Shown: positions 8,438 through 17,042, counted from the first letter of the stretch. The stretch: 64,000 bases of DNA from Pectobacterium parmentieri (GCF_001742145.1 NZ_CP015749.1:310001-374000), one strand, 5' to 3'. The notes: generated by a model from the letters alone, not told the origin. Made by a program: numbers and translations.

Positions 8438-9373
8438 GTGATTTTTAGTAGAGCGTCTTATAATCTACCTCTATTCTTATTGAAGATGGCAGCGTTTTTA
8501 CTGTTAGTGTTAGTTTTTCCGGCCAAGGCTGAAGAAGAGATAAAAGAAAAATATCTGTTTTCTTTTAAAACCTATAAAAGCAACTGTATTTTACGGGTCA
8601 ACGATCTTCCCGCGGCTGATAATGCCTTGGTTTATTCCAAAACAATGTCGGCGGGGTTTAATTTGACGGCGTTTTTAGAAAATGGAAACAATGATATTGA
8701 GCTTCTGATGGGGCCACAGAATCATAAAGATCCCAAAACCCTGTATCCAGACTCATCCTGCCAGGTGATTGTTACTAAAGATACGGAGACAACCAGTACC
8801 GAAATCGCCAACTTTAAATTAACTGTGAATGAAAAAGGTGAAATTACAGCGAGTGATTCTGCCACGGCAGCCAATAGTTCGACAGTGTTTGAAGGCTATA
8901 CCAAAAATGAAAAAGACTATGGCTTCTATAAAGTCAGAGGGAGTCTGAAGGCTGCTGGTTTACCACGTTGGTCGTGGGTCAATGCCACCCCGGTGACAGA
9001 AAATGACCTGCAAAAAATTAAAGTAGCCTATACCGATATCTGGATGATGATGAAAGATCGTGATATTGAAGGCCTGAAGAAAATCACACAGATATCGAAT
9101 CAGGAAATGGCTTTTGCGGAAGGATCCAATACGGGGATGATGTTTATTTCTACCGATTTTCCACAGCACGTCATCGATAAACAATTCACCCCCGCTCCGA
9201 TTGAGTGGAATGATTATAAATTGAGAACATATCGAGGTGGACGTCTTTTCCGATTGGGGGTAGGATTTTTTCAAATATCCCCATTACAATTCAATGATTT
9301 TCATGGGGAAGCCGTCTTCAGTTACAATCCTTATTTCTCAATAATAGATGGCAAGGTGACGCTGGTGAGATAA
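8438..9373 (+). CDS. Array protein 3: secreted immunity-like paralogue
   Basis: The 311-residue paralogue has a GTG start, a signal peptide ending VFPAKA and the N module type EEEIKEKY. It is the most divergent copy in both variable modules: DNALVYSKTMSAGF in the N module, PIEWNDYKLRTYRGG and QFNDFHGEAVF in the C module. The core and the terminal YFSIIDGKVTLVR are retained. Both array cysteines are present (KSNCILR and DSSCQVI). It may protect against a variant effector, or be drifting; the intact frame argues for some selection. Confidence 0.75.
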   Translation: MIFSRASYNLPLFLLKMAAFLLLVLVFPAKAEEEIKEKYLFSFKTYKSNCILRVNDLPAADNALVYSKTMSAGFNLTAFLENGNNDIELLMGPQNHKDPKTLYPDSSCQVIVTKDTETTSTEIANFKLTVNEKGEITASDSATAANSSTVFEGYTKNEKDYGFYKVRGSLKAAGLPRWSWVNATPVTENDLQKIKVAYTDIWMMMKDRDIEGLKKITQISNQEMAFAEGSNTGMMFISTDFPQHVIDKQFTPAPIEWNDYKLRTYRGGRLFRLGVGFFQISPLQFNDFHGEAVFSYNPYFSIIDGKVTLVR

Positions 9374-9517
9374 TATAGGTTAGGTATATTGGAGTAAAAA
9401 GATTTACTCCAACGTGTTAATACACCTCATGAAAGAATGTTAATGCTATTAGATGAAATAAAAACATAAACTAATTTTAATTATGTGTTAATGGATTGAT
9501 TAACAGAGGGACTTACC
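9374..9517 (+). repeat. Array spacer 3 (type A)
   Basis: This 144-bp spacer is nearly identical to spacer 1 in its middle and distal parts (ATGAAAGAATG type). Its hairpin is one pair shorter (TTGGAGTAAA / TTTACTCCAA around 9389-9412). Confidence 0.8.
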
Positions 9518-10453
9518 GTGATTTTTAGTAGAGCATCTTATAATCTATCTCTATTTTTATTGAAGATGGCAACGTTTTTACTGTTAGTGTTAGTTTTTCC
9601 GGCTAAGGCTGAAGAAGAGATAAAAGAAAAATATCTGATTTCCTTTAAAACCTATAAAAGCACTTGCCTTCTAAGGATCAACGATCTTCCGGCTGGTGAC
9701 AATACAACTATTCCTTCTAAAACTATGTCGGCGGGATTTAATCTGACGGCATTTTTAGAAAATGGAAACAATGATATCGAACTGCTGATGGGGCCGCTGA
9801 ATCATAAAGATCCCAAAACGCTGTTTCCTGATTCATCTTGTCAGGTGATAGTCACTAAGGATACGGAGACAACCAGTACCGAAATCGCCAACTTTAAATT
9901 AAGTGTGAATGAAAAAGGTGAGATTACAGCGAGTAATTCTGCCACGACAACCAATAGTTCGACAGTGTTTGAAGGCTATACCAAAAATGAAAAAGACTAT
10001 GGCTTCTATAAAGTCAGAGGTCGTCTGAAGGCCGCTGGTTTGCCTCGCTGGTCGTGGGTCAATGCCACCCCGGTGACAGAAAATGACCTGCAAAAAATCA
10101 AGGTGGCCTATACGGATATCTGGATGATGATGAAAGATCGTGATATTGAAGGCCTGAAAAAAGTCACACAGCTCTCGAATCAGGAGATGGCCTTTGCGGA
10201 ACGCTCTAATACAGGGATGATGTTTATTTCTACCGATTTCCCGCAGCATGTGATTGATAAACAATTTACACCTGCCCCGATTGAATGGGGTAAATACAAA
10301 ATTATTAGATACCGCGATGGGCGACTTTTTCGCCTTGGATTCGGATTTTTTCAGAATTCACCCCTGAAGTTTCAAAACTCTAATGGTGATGGTGTATTCA
10401 CTTACAATCCTTACTTTTCGATAATAGATGGTAAGGTGACGCTGGTGAGGTAA
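9518..10453 (+). CDS. Array protein 4: secreted immunity-like paralogue
   Basis: The 311-residue paralogue has a GTG start behind AGAGGGA and a signal peptide ending VFPAKA. Its N module (EEEIKEKYLISF, DNTTIPSKTMSAGF) is almost the same as that of copy 6. Its C module (PAPIEWGKYKIIRY, KFQNSNGDGVF) is close to the copy 2/6 type. A G-to-R change in the core (AFAERSNTG instead of AFAEGSNTG) is unique to this copy. Periplasmic location is predicted; function is inferred from context. Confidence 0.75.
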   Translation: MIFSRASYNLSLFLLKMATFLLLVLVFPAKAEEEIKEKYLISFKTYKSTCLLRINDLPAGDNTTIPSKTMSAGFNLTAFLENGNNDIELLMGPLNHKDPKTLFPDSSCQVIVTKDTETTSTEIANFKLSVNEKGEITASNSATTTNSSTVFEGYTKNEKDYGFYKVRGRLKAAGLPRWSWVNATPVTENDLQKIKVAYTDIWMMMKDRDIEGLKKVTQLSNQEMAFAERSNTGMMFISTDFPQHVIDKQFTPAPIEWGKYKIIRYRDGRLFRLGFGFFQNSPLKFQNSNGDGVFTYNPYFSIIDGKVTLVR

Positions 10454-10596
10454 TATAGGGTAACTATGTTGGAGTAAAAAACATTTACTCCAACGTGTTA
10501 ATACACCCCATAAAAAATGGGGTGTATTAGATGAAATAATAAAAATAAACTAATTTTAATTATGTGTTAATGGGTTGATTAACAGGGAGACTTACC
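10454..10596 (+). repeat. Array spacer 4 (type B)
   Basis: This 143-bp spacer matches spacer 2 in its middle part (CCCATAAAAAATGGGG) and has the perfect hairpin at 10468-10478 / 10484-10494. Confidence 0.8.
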
Positions 10597-11532
10597 GTGA
10601 TTTTTAGTAGAGCGTCTTATAATCTACCTCTATTTTTATTGAAGATGGCAACGTTTTTGCTGTTAGCATTAGTTTTTCCAGCCAAGGCTGATGAGATGAG
10701 TAGTGATAAATATATTTATTCTTTTAAAACCTATAAAAGCACCTGTATTTTACGGGTCAACGATCTGCCTGCGATTGATAATACAAAAATTGATTCTGGT
10801 ACCATATCGGCAGGATTTAACCTGACGGCATTTTTGGAGAATGGAAACAATGATATCGAGTTGTTGATGGCTCCTCAGTACCATGACGATCCTAAAACTT
10901 TGTTTCCAGACTCATCCTGTCAGGTGATAGTCACTAAGGATACGGAGACAACCAGTACCGAAATTGCCAAATTTAAATTAAGCGTAAATGAAAAAGGTGA
11001 AATTACGGCGAGTGACTCTGCCACGACAGACAATAGTTCGACAGTGTTTGAAGGCTATACCAAAAATGAAAAAGACTATGGATTTTATAAAGTCAGAGGT
11101 CGTTTTAAGGCCGCTAGTTTGCCCCGTTGGTCGTGGGTCAATGCCACCCCGGTGACAGAAAACGACCTGCAAAAAATTAAAATAGCCTATACCGATATCT
11201 GGATGATGATGAAAGATCGTGATATTGAAGGCCTGAAAAAAGTTACACAGATCTCGAATCAGGAGATGGCCTTCGCGGAAGGATCTAATACAGGGGTGAT
11301 GTTTATTTCTACCGATTTCCCGCAGCATGTGATTGATAAAAAACTTACCCCTCTTCCAATTGATTGGAGTAAATATAAAATAATCAAGTATCGTGATGGG
11401 CGATTATTTCGTTTAGGCGTGGGTTTTTTCCAAAACTCGCCATTAAGATTTATAAATGAGGAAGGGAAGATTGCTTTTGCTTACAGGCCTTATTTCTCAA
11501 TAATAGATGGTAAAGTGACTTTGGTAAGGTAA
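10597..11532 (+). CDS. Array protein 5: secreted immunity-like paralogue
   Basis: The 311-residue paralogue is a clear chimera. Its signal peptide and N module (DEMSSDKY, NTKIDSGTISAGF, APQYHDDPK) follow copy 2. Its C module (PLPIDWSKYKIIKY, RFINEEGKIAF) follows copy 1, with a single amino-acid difference over the last 70 or so residues (KIAF for KIVF). The final stretch of the gene and the following spacer also match copy 1 at DNA level (for example the AAGATTTATAAATGAGG segment). This points to recombination inside the constant core. Confidence 0.75.
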   Translation: MIFSRASYNLPLFLLKMATFLLLALVFPAKADEMSSDKYIYSFKTYKSTCILRVNDLPAIDNTKIDSGTISAGFNLTAFLENGNNDIELLMAPQYHDDPKTLFPDSSCQVIVTKDTETTSTEIAKFKLSVNEKGEITASDSATTDNSSTVFEGYTKNEKDYGFYKVRGRFKAASLPRWSWVNATPVTENDLQKIKIAYTDIWMMMKDRDIEGLKKVTQISNQEMAFAEGSNTGVMFISTDFPQHVIDKKLTPLPIDWSKYKIIKYRDGRLFRLGVGFFQNSPLRFINEEGKIAFAYRPYFSIIDGKVTLVR

Positions 11533-11675
11533 TTTAGATTAATTATGTTGGAGTAAAACATTTACTCCAACGTGTTAATACACCTTATGAAAGAATGGGA
11601 GTGCTATTAGATGAAATAAAAACATAAACTGATTTTTATTATTTATTAATGGATTGATTAACAGGGAGACTTACC
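11533..11675 (+). repeat. Array spacer 5 (type A)
   Basis: This 143-bp spacer is type A (ATGAAAGAATG) with the hairpin at 11547-11557 / 11561-11571. The upstream arm of the inverted repeat is degraded to ATTAAT. Confidence 0.8.
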
Positions 11676-12611
11676 GTGATTTTTAGTAGAGCATCTTATA
11701 ATCTACCTCTATTTTTATTGAAGATGGCAACGTTTTTGCTGTTAGTGTTAGTTTTTCCGGCTAAGGCTGAAGAAGGGATAAAAGAAAAATATCTGATTTC
11801 CTTTAAAACCTATAAAAGCACTTGCCTTCTAAGGATCAACGATCTTCCGGCTGGTGACAATACAACTATTCCTTCTAAAACTATGTCGGCGGGATTTAAC
11901 CTGACGGCATTTTTAGAAAATGGAAACAATGATATTGAACTGTTGATGGGGCCGCAGGATTATGAGGATCCCAAAACGCTGTTTCCTGACTCATCCTGCC
12001 AGGTGATTGTTACTAAGGATACGGAGACAACCAGTACCGAAATCGCCAACTTTAAATTAAGCGTGAATGAAAAAGGTGAAATTACAGCGAGTGATTCTGC
12101 CACGACAACCAATAGTTCGACAGTGTTTGAAGGCTATACCAAAAATGAAAAAGACTATGGCTTCTATAAAGTCAGAGGTCGTCTGAAGGCCGCTGGTTTG
12201 CCTCGCTGGTCGTGGTTCAATGCCACCCCGGTGACAGAAGATGACCTGCAAAAAATCAAGGTGGCCTATACGGATATCTGGATGATGATGAAAGATCGTG
12301 ATATTGAAGGCCTGAAAAAAGTCACACAGATCTCGAATCAGGAGATGGCCTTCGCGGAAGGATCCAATACGGGAATGATGTTTATTTCTACCGATTTCCC
12401 GCAGCATGTGATTGATAAACAGCTTACACCGGTTCCTATTGAATGGGATAAATACAAGATCATTAGATACCGCAATGGGCGACTTTTTCGCCTTGCTATT
12501 GGATTCTTCCAGAATTCACCACTGAAATTCAAAAATTCTAACGGCGATGTTGTTTTTACTTATAACCCTTATTTCTCGATAATAGATGGCAAGGTGACGC
12601 TGGTGAGGTAA
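11676..12611 (+). CDS. Array protein 6: secreted immunity-like paralogue
   Basis: The last 311-residue copy combines a copy-4-type N module (EEGIKEKYLISF, NTTIPSKTMSAGF) with a copy-2-type C module (PVPIEWDKYKIIRYRNG), differing from copy 2 by one residue there. A core change, WSWFNATPV for WSWVNATPV, is unique to this copy. The downstream hairpin present after copies 1-5 is absent, and the PAAR gene starts 72 bp later. Signal peptide and the two cysteines are conserved. Confidence 0.75.
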   Translation: MIFSRASYNLPLFLLKMATFLLLVLVFPAKAEEGIKEKYLISFKTYKSTCLLRINDLPAGDNTTIPSKTMSAGFNLTAFLENGNNDIELLMGPQDYEDPKTLFPDSSCQVIVTKDTETTSTEIANFKLSVNEKGEITASDSATTTNSSTVFEGYTKNEKDYGFYKVRGRLKAAGLPRWSWFNATPVTEDDLQKIKVAYTDIWMMMKDRDIEGLKKVTQISNQEMAFAEGSNTGMMFISTDFPQHVIDKQLTPVPIEWDKYKIIRYRNGRLFRLAIGFFQNSPLKFKNSNGDVVFTYNPYFSIIDGKVTLVR

Positions 12612-12981
12612 CGTGGGATTAATACCGAGTCGCTCATTTGCTTACTTCGGTAGTGTAATGGATGGATTAAAAAAGGACTGATAATGGGTAACGCAGTTAA
12701 ATTAGGCGATAGTGACACCGGGCACGGTAGTCATCCACCGACTCCGGTTTCTGCTGGCTCATCAACGGTTAAAGTTGATGGTCTGCCATTGGCTCGGCAG
12801 GGCGAGCCTCTGGTTCCTCACGGCCACAGCCGGCACATCAGCGGCGGTTCATCCAGTGTGTTCGTTGATGGCAAGCCGGCTGCGCGCACCGGCGATGGGG
12901 TTGTAAGTATCCCGGTAAACCGAACCATTCACTTTTAGAGATCTTCCGACATACTGATTATGTTCCATTGAGGAGATCGCT

Positions 12982-13248
12982 ATGCGCAAAGCCCGATTTA
13001 CCGAGCACCAGATCATCGCCGTGTTGAAGTCTGTTGAAGCCGGACGTACCGTCAAAGACGTTTGTCGCGAAGCGGGGATATCCGAGGCCTCGTACTACAA
13101 CTGGAAAGCCAAATTTGGTGGTATGGAAGCGTCTGATATCAAAAAGATGAAAGATCTGGAGGACGAAAACCGGCGGCTGAAACAGATGTTTGCCGATCTG
13201 AGTCTGGAGTGCCGTGCACTCAAAGATGTTATTGAAAAAAAGCTTTAA
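12982..13248 (+). CDS. IS3-family transposase OrfA
   Basis: The 88-residue OrfA has an N-terminal helix-turn-helix (RFTEHQIIAVLKSVEAG, then CREAGISEASYYNWKAKFGG) that binds the IS ends, and a C-terminal leucine-zipper-like coiled coil (DLEDENRRLKQMFADL). A GGAG ribosome site precedes ATG. It ends IEKKL at a run of A residues where a -1 frameshift would give the OrfAB transposase. Confidence 0.9.
   Translation: MRKARFTEHQIIAVLKSVEAGRTVKDVCREAGISEASYYNWKAKFGGMEASDIKKMKDLEDENRRLKQMFADLSLECRALKDVIEKKL
13236..13242 (+). promoter_or_regulatory. Programmed -1 frameshift site (A AAA AAG)
   Basis: The heptamer A AAA AAG lies in the orfA frame just before its stop. Slipping back one base enters the frame that reads ALKPAIKREL and then orfB without a stop. 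This is the usual way IS3-family elements make the OrfAB fusion. Confidence 0.7.
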
Positions 13249-13298
13249 AACCAGCGATAAAGCGTGAGCTCGTCAATTACCTGACCGCGCAATTTACG

Positions 13299-14093
13299 AT
13301 GAGCATCCGCCAGGCATGCAGGACGTTATCGCTGAGCAGGACGGTGTATTTGTACCAGCCCGACACCCGGCGTGATGAGCCGGTCGTTCAGGCGCTGACC
13401 GACATGGCTGAACGCTATCCGCGATACGGCTTCAAGAAGTTGTTCCAGAAGCTACGCAGGCAGGGTCACGCATGGAATCATAAACGCGTTCATCGTATTT
13501 ATTGCTTACTGAAACTAAATTTTCGTCGTAAGGGAAAGCAGCGTTTGCCTGTGCGTAATCCCGCACCACTGGTGACCCCGGAACACCAGAATCAGAGCTG
13601 GTCAGTGGATTTTATGCATGATGCACTGGTGTGTGGCAGGCGTTTTCGCACGTTCAACGTGGTGGATGATTTTAATCGTGAAGTGCTGGCGATAGAAATT
13701 GACCTGAATATCCCGGCACAACGCGTTGTTCGGGTGTTGGACAGGATAGTGGCAAGCCGAGGATATCCGCTAAAGATGCGGATGGATAACGGTCCAGAGC
13801 TGGTCTCGCTGACGCTGGCGCAATGGGCGGAAGAGCATGGTGTAGCACTGGAATTTATTAAACCGGGCAAGCCAACACAGAATGCCTTTATTGAACGTTT
13901 TAACCGGACGTACCGAACAGAAATCCTGGATTTTTACCTGTTCAGAACGCTGAACGAAGCACGGGAAATCACGGAGCGCTGGCTGACGGAATACAACAGC
14001 GAACGGCCTCATGAATCCCTGAACAACCTGACCCCGGAAGAGTACCGGCTGATGGCTGAAAAACCGGAACTCTCAAAAAGTGCGTGGAACTAA
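13299..14093 (+). CDS. IS3-family transposase OrfB (DDE integrase domain)
   Basis: The 264-residue frame from the first ATG contains the DDE catalytic core: SVDFMHDAL (first D), MRMDNGPELV (second D) and IERFNRTYRTEIL (E). The HTH_21-like region (YPRYGFKKLFQKLRR) precedes the core. In vivo it is probably made as an OrfAB fusion by frameshift at 13236-13242, so the true coding part extends upstream of this ATG. No internal stop is seen. Confidence 0.9.
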   Translation: MSIRQACRTLSLSRTVYLYQPDTRRDEPVVQALTDMAERYPRYGFKKLFQKLRRQGHAWNHKRVHRIYCLLKLNFRRKGKQRLPVRNPAPLVTPEHQNQSWSVDFMHDALVCGRRFRTFNVVDDFNREVLAIEIDLNIPAQRVVRVLDRIVASRGYPLKMRMDNGPELVSLTLAQWAEEHGVALEFIKPGKPTQNAFIERFNRTYRTEILDFYLFRTLNEAREITERWLTEYNSERPHESLNNLTPEEYRLMAEKPELSKSAWN

Positions 14094-14220
14094 AGCTGGG
14101 ATACTTACAGGGTGAGCTGCGGCGGCGTGGTGATGGGCGGAGGAACGGTAAACATTGGATGACGGTTTCGCCGCGTCCGTGCGGCGTATTCTGATGTTCT
14201 TTGAAACATCTGGTTTGTCG

Positions 14221-15249
14221 TCACTTCAACGCTGTCTGAAATATCCCCTCTTTGACGTCTTGCGGTGTGACCACTCCGGTGTCGAGTACCCAGCCGCTGA
14301 TTAATGCGGCGGGGGTGATGTCAAACGCCGGGTTGTAGACGGCAGCATTCTGCGGTGCCCACTGGCAGTGGCCGAAGCTGCCGGAAACGCCGGTGACTTC
14401 AGTAGCGGCGCGTTGTTCGATAGGAATGGCTCTGCCGTCCTGACACGCCGGATCGTGCGTGGTGTGCGGTGCGGCGACGTAAAACGGAATCTGGTGATAG
14501 TGTGCGAGCACCGCGAGGCTGTAAGTGCCGATCTTATTGGCGACATCGCCGTTGGCGGCAATGCGGTCTGCGCCGACCCAAATTGCATCGACCTGACCCT
14601 GCGCCATCAGGCTGGCGGCCATCGAGTCACAGATTAGCTGATAGGGAATGCCCAACTCGCCTAGCTCCCAGGCCGTAAGGCGTCCACCTTGTAAGAGCGG
14701 GCGGGTTTCATCGACCCACACCTGCGTAATTTTCCCCTGTTGGTGCGCACGCAGCAGTACGCCGATCGCGGTGCCGATGCCTGCGGTTGCCAGCCCGCCA
14801 GTGTTGCAGTGGGTTAGCAAGCGGCTATTTGGTTTCACCAGTGCTGCACCACGATCGGCGATGTGTTCGCACAATGCGCGATCTTCTTCTACCAACCGTA
14901 GGGCTTCCTGAACCAGCGCCGCGACGAACTGCGGCTGTGCCAGCGCCAGCTTCATGCGATCCAAATTGTTCATCAGGTTGACGGCGGTAGGGCGCGATGC
15001 CCGCAGCGTCTCCAGCGCCTGCGCCAGCTCATCCTGTGATAAGCCTTTTTCCGCCAGCAGCGCGAGCAGCAGGCTGGCAGACAGGCCAATTAGCGGCGCG
15101 CCGCGTACTCGTAGTGTCTGGATATGTTCAACCAGTGAAGCGACATCCGGGCACGGGCACCAGCGTTTCTCTTGCGGCAGCGCCTGCTGGTCGAGGATCC
15201 ACAGTTGGTTATCAACGATTTTCAGGCTGGTTGTGTTAAGTGTCTGCAT
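14221..15249 (-). CDS. mtnA: Methylthioribose-1-phosphate isomerase
   Basis: The 342-residue eIF2B-like enzyme isomerises 5-methylthioribose-1-phosphate to the ribulose form used by MtnB. The catalytic pair C148 ([14 protein letters not shown]) and D228 ([12 protein letters not shown]) is present, as is the RVRGAPLIG motif near residue 49. It is divergent from mtnK, with met boxes in the shared promoter region. In a simpler arrangement it would be close to mtnBCD; here the T6SS island lies between them. Confidence 0.95.
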   Translation of the reverse strand: MQTLNTTSLKIVDNQLWILDQQALPQEKRWCPCPDVASLVEHIQTLRVRGAPLIGLSASLLLALLAEKGLSQDELAQALETLRASRPTAVNLMNNLDRMKLALAQPQFVAALVQEALRLVEEDRALCEHIADRGAALVKPNSRLLTHCNTGGLATAGIGTAIGVLLRAHQQGKITQVWVDETRPLLQGGRLTAWELGELGIPYQLICDSMAASLMAQGQVDAIWVGADRIAANGDVANKIGTYSLAVLAHYHQIPFYVAAPHTTHDPACQDGRAIPIEQRAATEVTGVSGSFGHCQWAPQNAAVYNPAFDITPAALISGWVLDTGVVTPQDVKEGIFQTALK

Positions 15250-15302
15250 AGGTCGTTAAATCCATGTTGCATCGATATTCGTATTCTGCCAAGATGCCTG
15301 AT

Positions 15303-15326
15303 AGATGTATAGACGTCCGAACGTTT
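15303..15326. promoter_or_regulatory. Tandem MetJ operator between mtnA and mtnK
   Basis: Consecutive 8-mers AGATGTAT (6/8), AGACGTCC (7/8) and GAACGTTT (5/8) match the met-box consensus AGACGTCT. A weaker fourth box may follow. The site is central in the 152-bp divergent region and probably represses both mtnA and mtnK when S-adenosylmethionine is plentiful. Confidence 0.8.
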
Positions 15327-15401
15327 TTATGTCCGTGTTTTTTATTGCAAAAAAATTTTAATTTCAGAATGGTTTTGATTACAGAATAGCGAGGAGTTGG
15401 A

Positions 15402-16604
15402 ATGTCACTTTACCGCACTTTTACGGCGGATGATGCAGTGGAATATGCCCGCCAGTACGGTGGTGTCAGTCAACCGCAAACGCTGGTCGCCGCAGAAGAG
15501 ATCGGCGATGGTAATCTGAATCTGGTGTTTAAAATTAAAGATGAAACAGGTATCAGTCGGGTGATTGTCAAACAGGCGCTGCCCTATGTGCGCTGCGTCG
15601 GGGAATCCTGGCCGTTGACGCTCGACCGTGCCCGTATTGAAGCCGAGACGTTACTGACGCACGCGCGTTTTTGTCCGCAACATACCGTGACCGTGCTATA
15701 CCACGATCCCGAACTGGCGGTGATGGTGCAGGAAGATCTCTCCGATCATCGTATCTGGCGCAGCGAGTTGGTGAACGGTGCGGATTATCCTCAGGCGGCA
15801 GCGCAGTTAGGGGAATATCTGGCACAAACGTTATTCCATACGTCTGATTTCTATCAGCACCCGCATGAGAAGAAAGCGGCAGTAAGCCAGTTTACCAACC
15901 CTGAATTGTGCCAGATTACCGAAGATCTGTTTTTTACCGACCCCTATATCGATCACGAAAGAAATCAGTTTGACGCAGCGCTTACGCCGGATGTGCAGGC
16001 ATTGCGTGACGATCGCGCGCTGAAGCTGGCGGTCGCTGGGTTGAAGCACCGTTTCCTGAGCAAAACCGAGGCGCTGCTGCATGGTGACATCCACAGTGGG
16101 TCGATCTTTGTGGCGGAAGGGCGCCTGAAGGCGATTGACGCCGAATTCGGTTTTTATGGGCCGATGGGGTTTGACGTTGGCACCGCTGTGGGCAACCTGC
16201 TGCTGAATTATTGTGGCTTACCGGGGCTGCTGGCTCCGCGTGAGGCGGCTGCAGGGCGTGAACGGCGTCTGGAAGATATCCGCACGCTATGGCAGACCTT
16301 TTCCGCCCGTTTTCTGGCTCTGAGCGAAAATGACGGCCGCGATCCGTCACTGGCAGAATCGGGCTATGCCGCGCTATTTTTGCAGCAGGTCTGGCTGGAT
16401 GCTATTGGCTACTGTGGAACTGAATTGATTCGCCGCACGGTTGGGCTGGCGCACGTTGCCGATCTGGACAGCATTCAGGAGACGGAAGCGCGTCTGGCAT
16501 GTCAGCGCCATACGATTTCGCTGGGCAGGACGTTAGTGCTGGCCGCCCCGCACATTGCTGATGTGGATGCGCTACTGGCTCGAGTGCGGCAGAGCGGTGC
16601 TTAA
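15402..16604 (+). CDS. mtnK: Methylthioribose kinase
   Basis: The 400-residue kinase has a protein-kinase-like (APH) fold. It phosphorylates methylthioribose, released from MTA by a nucleosidase encoded elsewhere, to the substrate of MtnA. The nucleotide loop lies near [14 protein letters not shown]. The catalytic loop is [12 protein letters not shown], and the metal-binding motif is [21 protein letters not shown] ribosome site precedes ATG. It is divergent from mtnA and probably MetJ-controlled. Confidence 0.95.
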   Translation: MSLYRTFTADDAVEYARQYGGVSQPQTLVAAEEIGDGNLNLVFKIKDETGISRVIVKQALPYVRCVGESWPLTLDRARIEAETLLTHARFCPQHTVTVLYHDPELAVMVQEDLSDHRIWRSELVNGADYPQAAAQLGEYLAQTLFHTSDFYQHPHEKKAAVSQFTNPELCQITEDLFFTDPYIDHERNQFDAALTPDVQALRDDRALKLAVAGLKHRFLSKTEALLHGDIHSGSIFVAEGRLKAIDAEFGFYGPMGFDVGTAVGNLLLNYCGLPGLLAPREAAAGRERRLEDIRTLWQTFSARFLALSENDGRDPSLAESGYAALFLQQVWLDAIGYCGTELIRRTVGLAHVADLDSIQETEARLACQRHTISLGRTLVLAAPHIADVDALLARVRQSGA

Positions 16605-16639
16605 TTAGCCACTCAATATTAGTCACACAATTTCAAGAT

Positions 16640-16670
16640 CCGCTCCCGTCAACGAACCGGATGGGAGCGG
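16640..16670. terminator. Hairpin between convergent mtnK and yajD
   Basis: An 8-bp stem (CCGCTCCC / GGGAGCGG) lies between the two convergent stop codons. T-rich DNA follows on the mtnK side, so a terminator, possibly bidirectional, is likely. Confidence 0.5.
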
Positions 16671-16691
16671 CAATTCGATGATTTCTTATCT

Positions 16692-17042
16692 CTATTTTTT
16701 CCCTTTATTCATCATGGCCTGTAAATCCGCAAAAGGATTATGCGTAGCAACGCCAACATCTTTCTGCGCATCCTCACCGGCAACGACGGTCGAACCGTAC
16801 ATATCCGCATCGGTATATTTCGAATGCTCGTGGTCATGGCAATAGAGACACAGCATTTCCCAGTTACTGCCGTCTTCCGGGTTATTGCTGTGATCGTGAT
16901 CGACGTGGTGAACGGTTAATTCACGCAGGTTGGAATAGACGAATTCGCGTGAACAACGACCACATACCCACGGGAAAAGTTTGAGCGCTTTTTCGCGGTA
17001 GCCGCTTTCAAGTCTGGCGTAGTTCTTGGGGATGTAAGCCAT
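16692..17042 (-). CDS. yajD: HNH-nuclease-family protein YajD
   Basis: The 116-residue protein has two zinc-binding pairs (C27, C30 and C65, C68) around an HNH motif, LTVHHVDHDHSNN with N60 in DGSNWEMLC. It resembles E. coli YajD along its whole length. The HNH fold suggests a metal-dependent nuclease, but no specific substrate is known to me. It is a single gene between mtnK (convergent) and fadE. Confidence 0.9.
   Translation of the reverse strand: MAYIPKNYARLESGYREKALKLFPWVCGRCSREFVYSNLRELTVHHVDHDHSNNPEDGSNWEMLCLYCHDHEHSKYTDADMYGSTVVAGEDAQKDVGVATHNPFADLQAMMNKGKK

Larger units (their letters stand above)
12902..14109 (+). mobile_element. IS3-family insertion sequence (IS407-group type), 1,208 bp
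   Basis: The ends are inverted repeats TGTAAGTATCCC at 12902 and GGGATACTTACA ending at 14109. The element is flanked by a 4-bp duplication GGGT (12898-12901 and 14110-14113). It holds orfA and orfB in the usual overlapping-frame arrangement. A 4-bp duplication and the orfA type fit the IS407 group of the IS3 family. Both frames and both ends look intact, so the element may still be active. Confidence 0.9.
12684..14162 (+). pseudogene. PAAR-domain T6SS tip protein, interrupted by an insertion sequence
   Basis: The frame opens at 12684 with MGNAVKLGDSDTGHG, then DGLPLARQGEPLVPHGH and DGKPAARTGDG, the repeated pattern of PAAR proteins. These cap the VgrG spike and can attach effectors. The gene is cut at 12901 by an IS element and continues at 14114 with VSCGGVVMGGGTVNIG and a TGA at 14160-14162. 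Removing the IS and one GGGT copy restores an 88-residue protein of normal PAAR length. As it stands, an 84-residue product ending in IS-derived residues (SIPVNRTIHF) could be made. The gene closes the T6SS island. Confidence 0.85.

Noticed and set aside
7215..11675. CRISPR array
   Set aside because: The repeats are 1,080-bp gene units with protein-coding content, not short repeats with unique spacers. No cas genes are present.
6660..12532. Open frames of 64-121 codons on the minus strand inside each array gene
   Set aside because: They recur at the same offset in each copy because the copies are similar. They have no ribosome sites, and the plus-strand genes have signal peptides and conserved cores.
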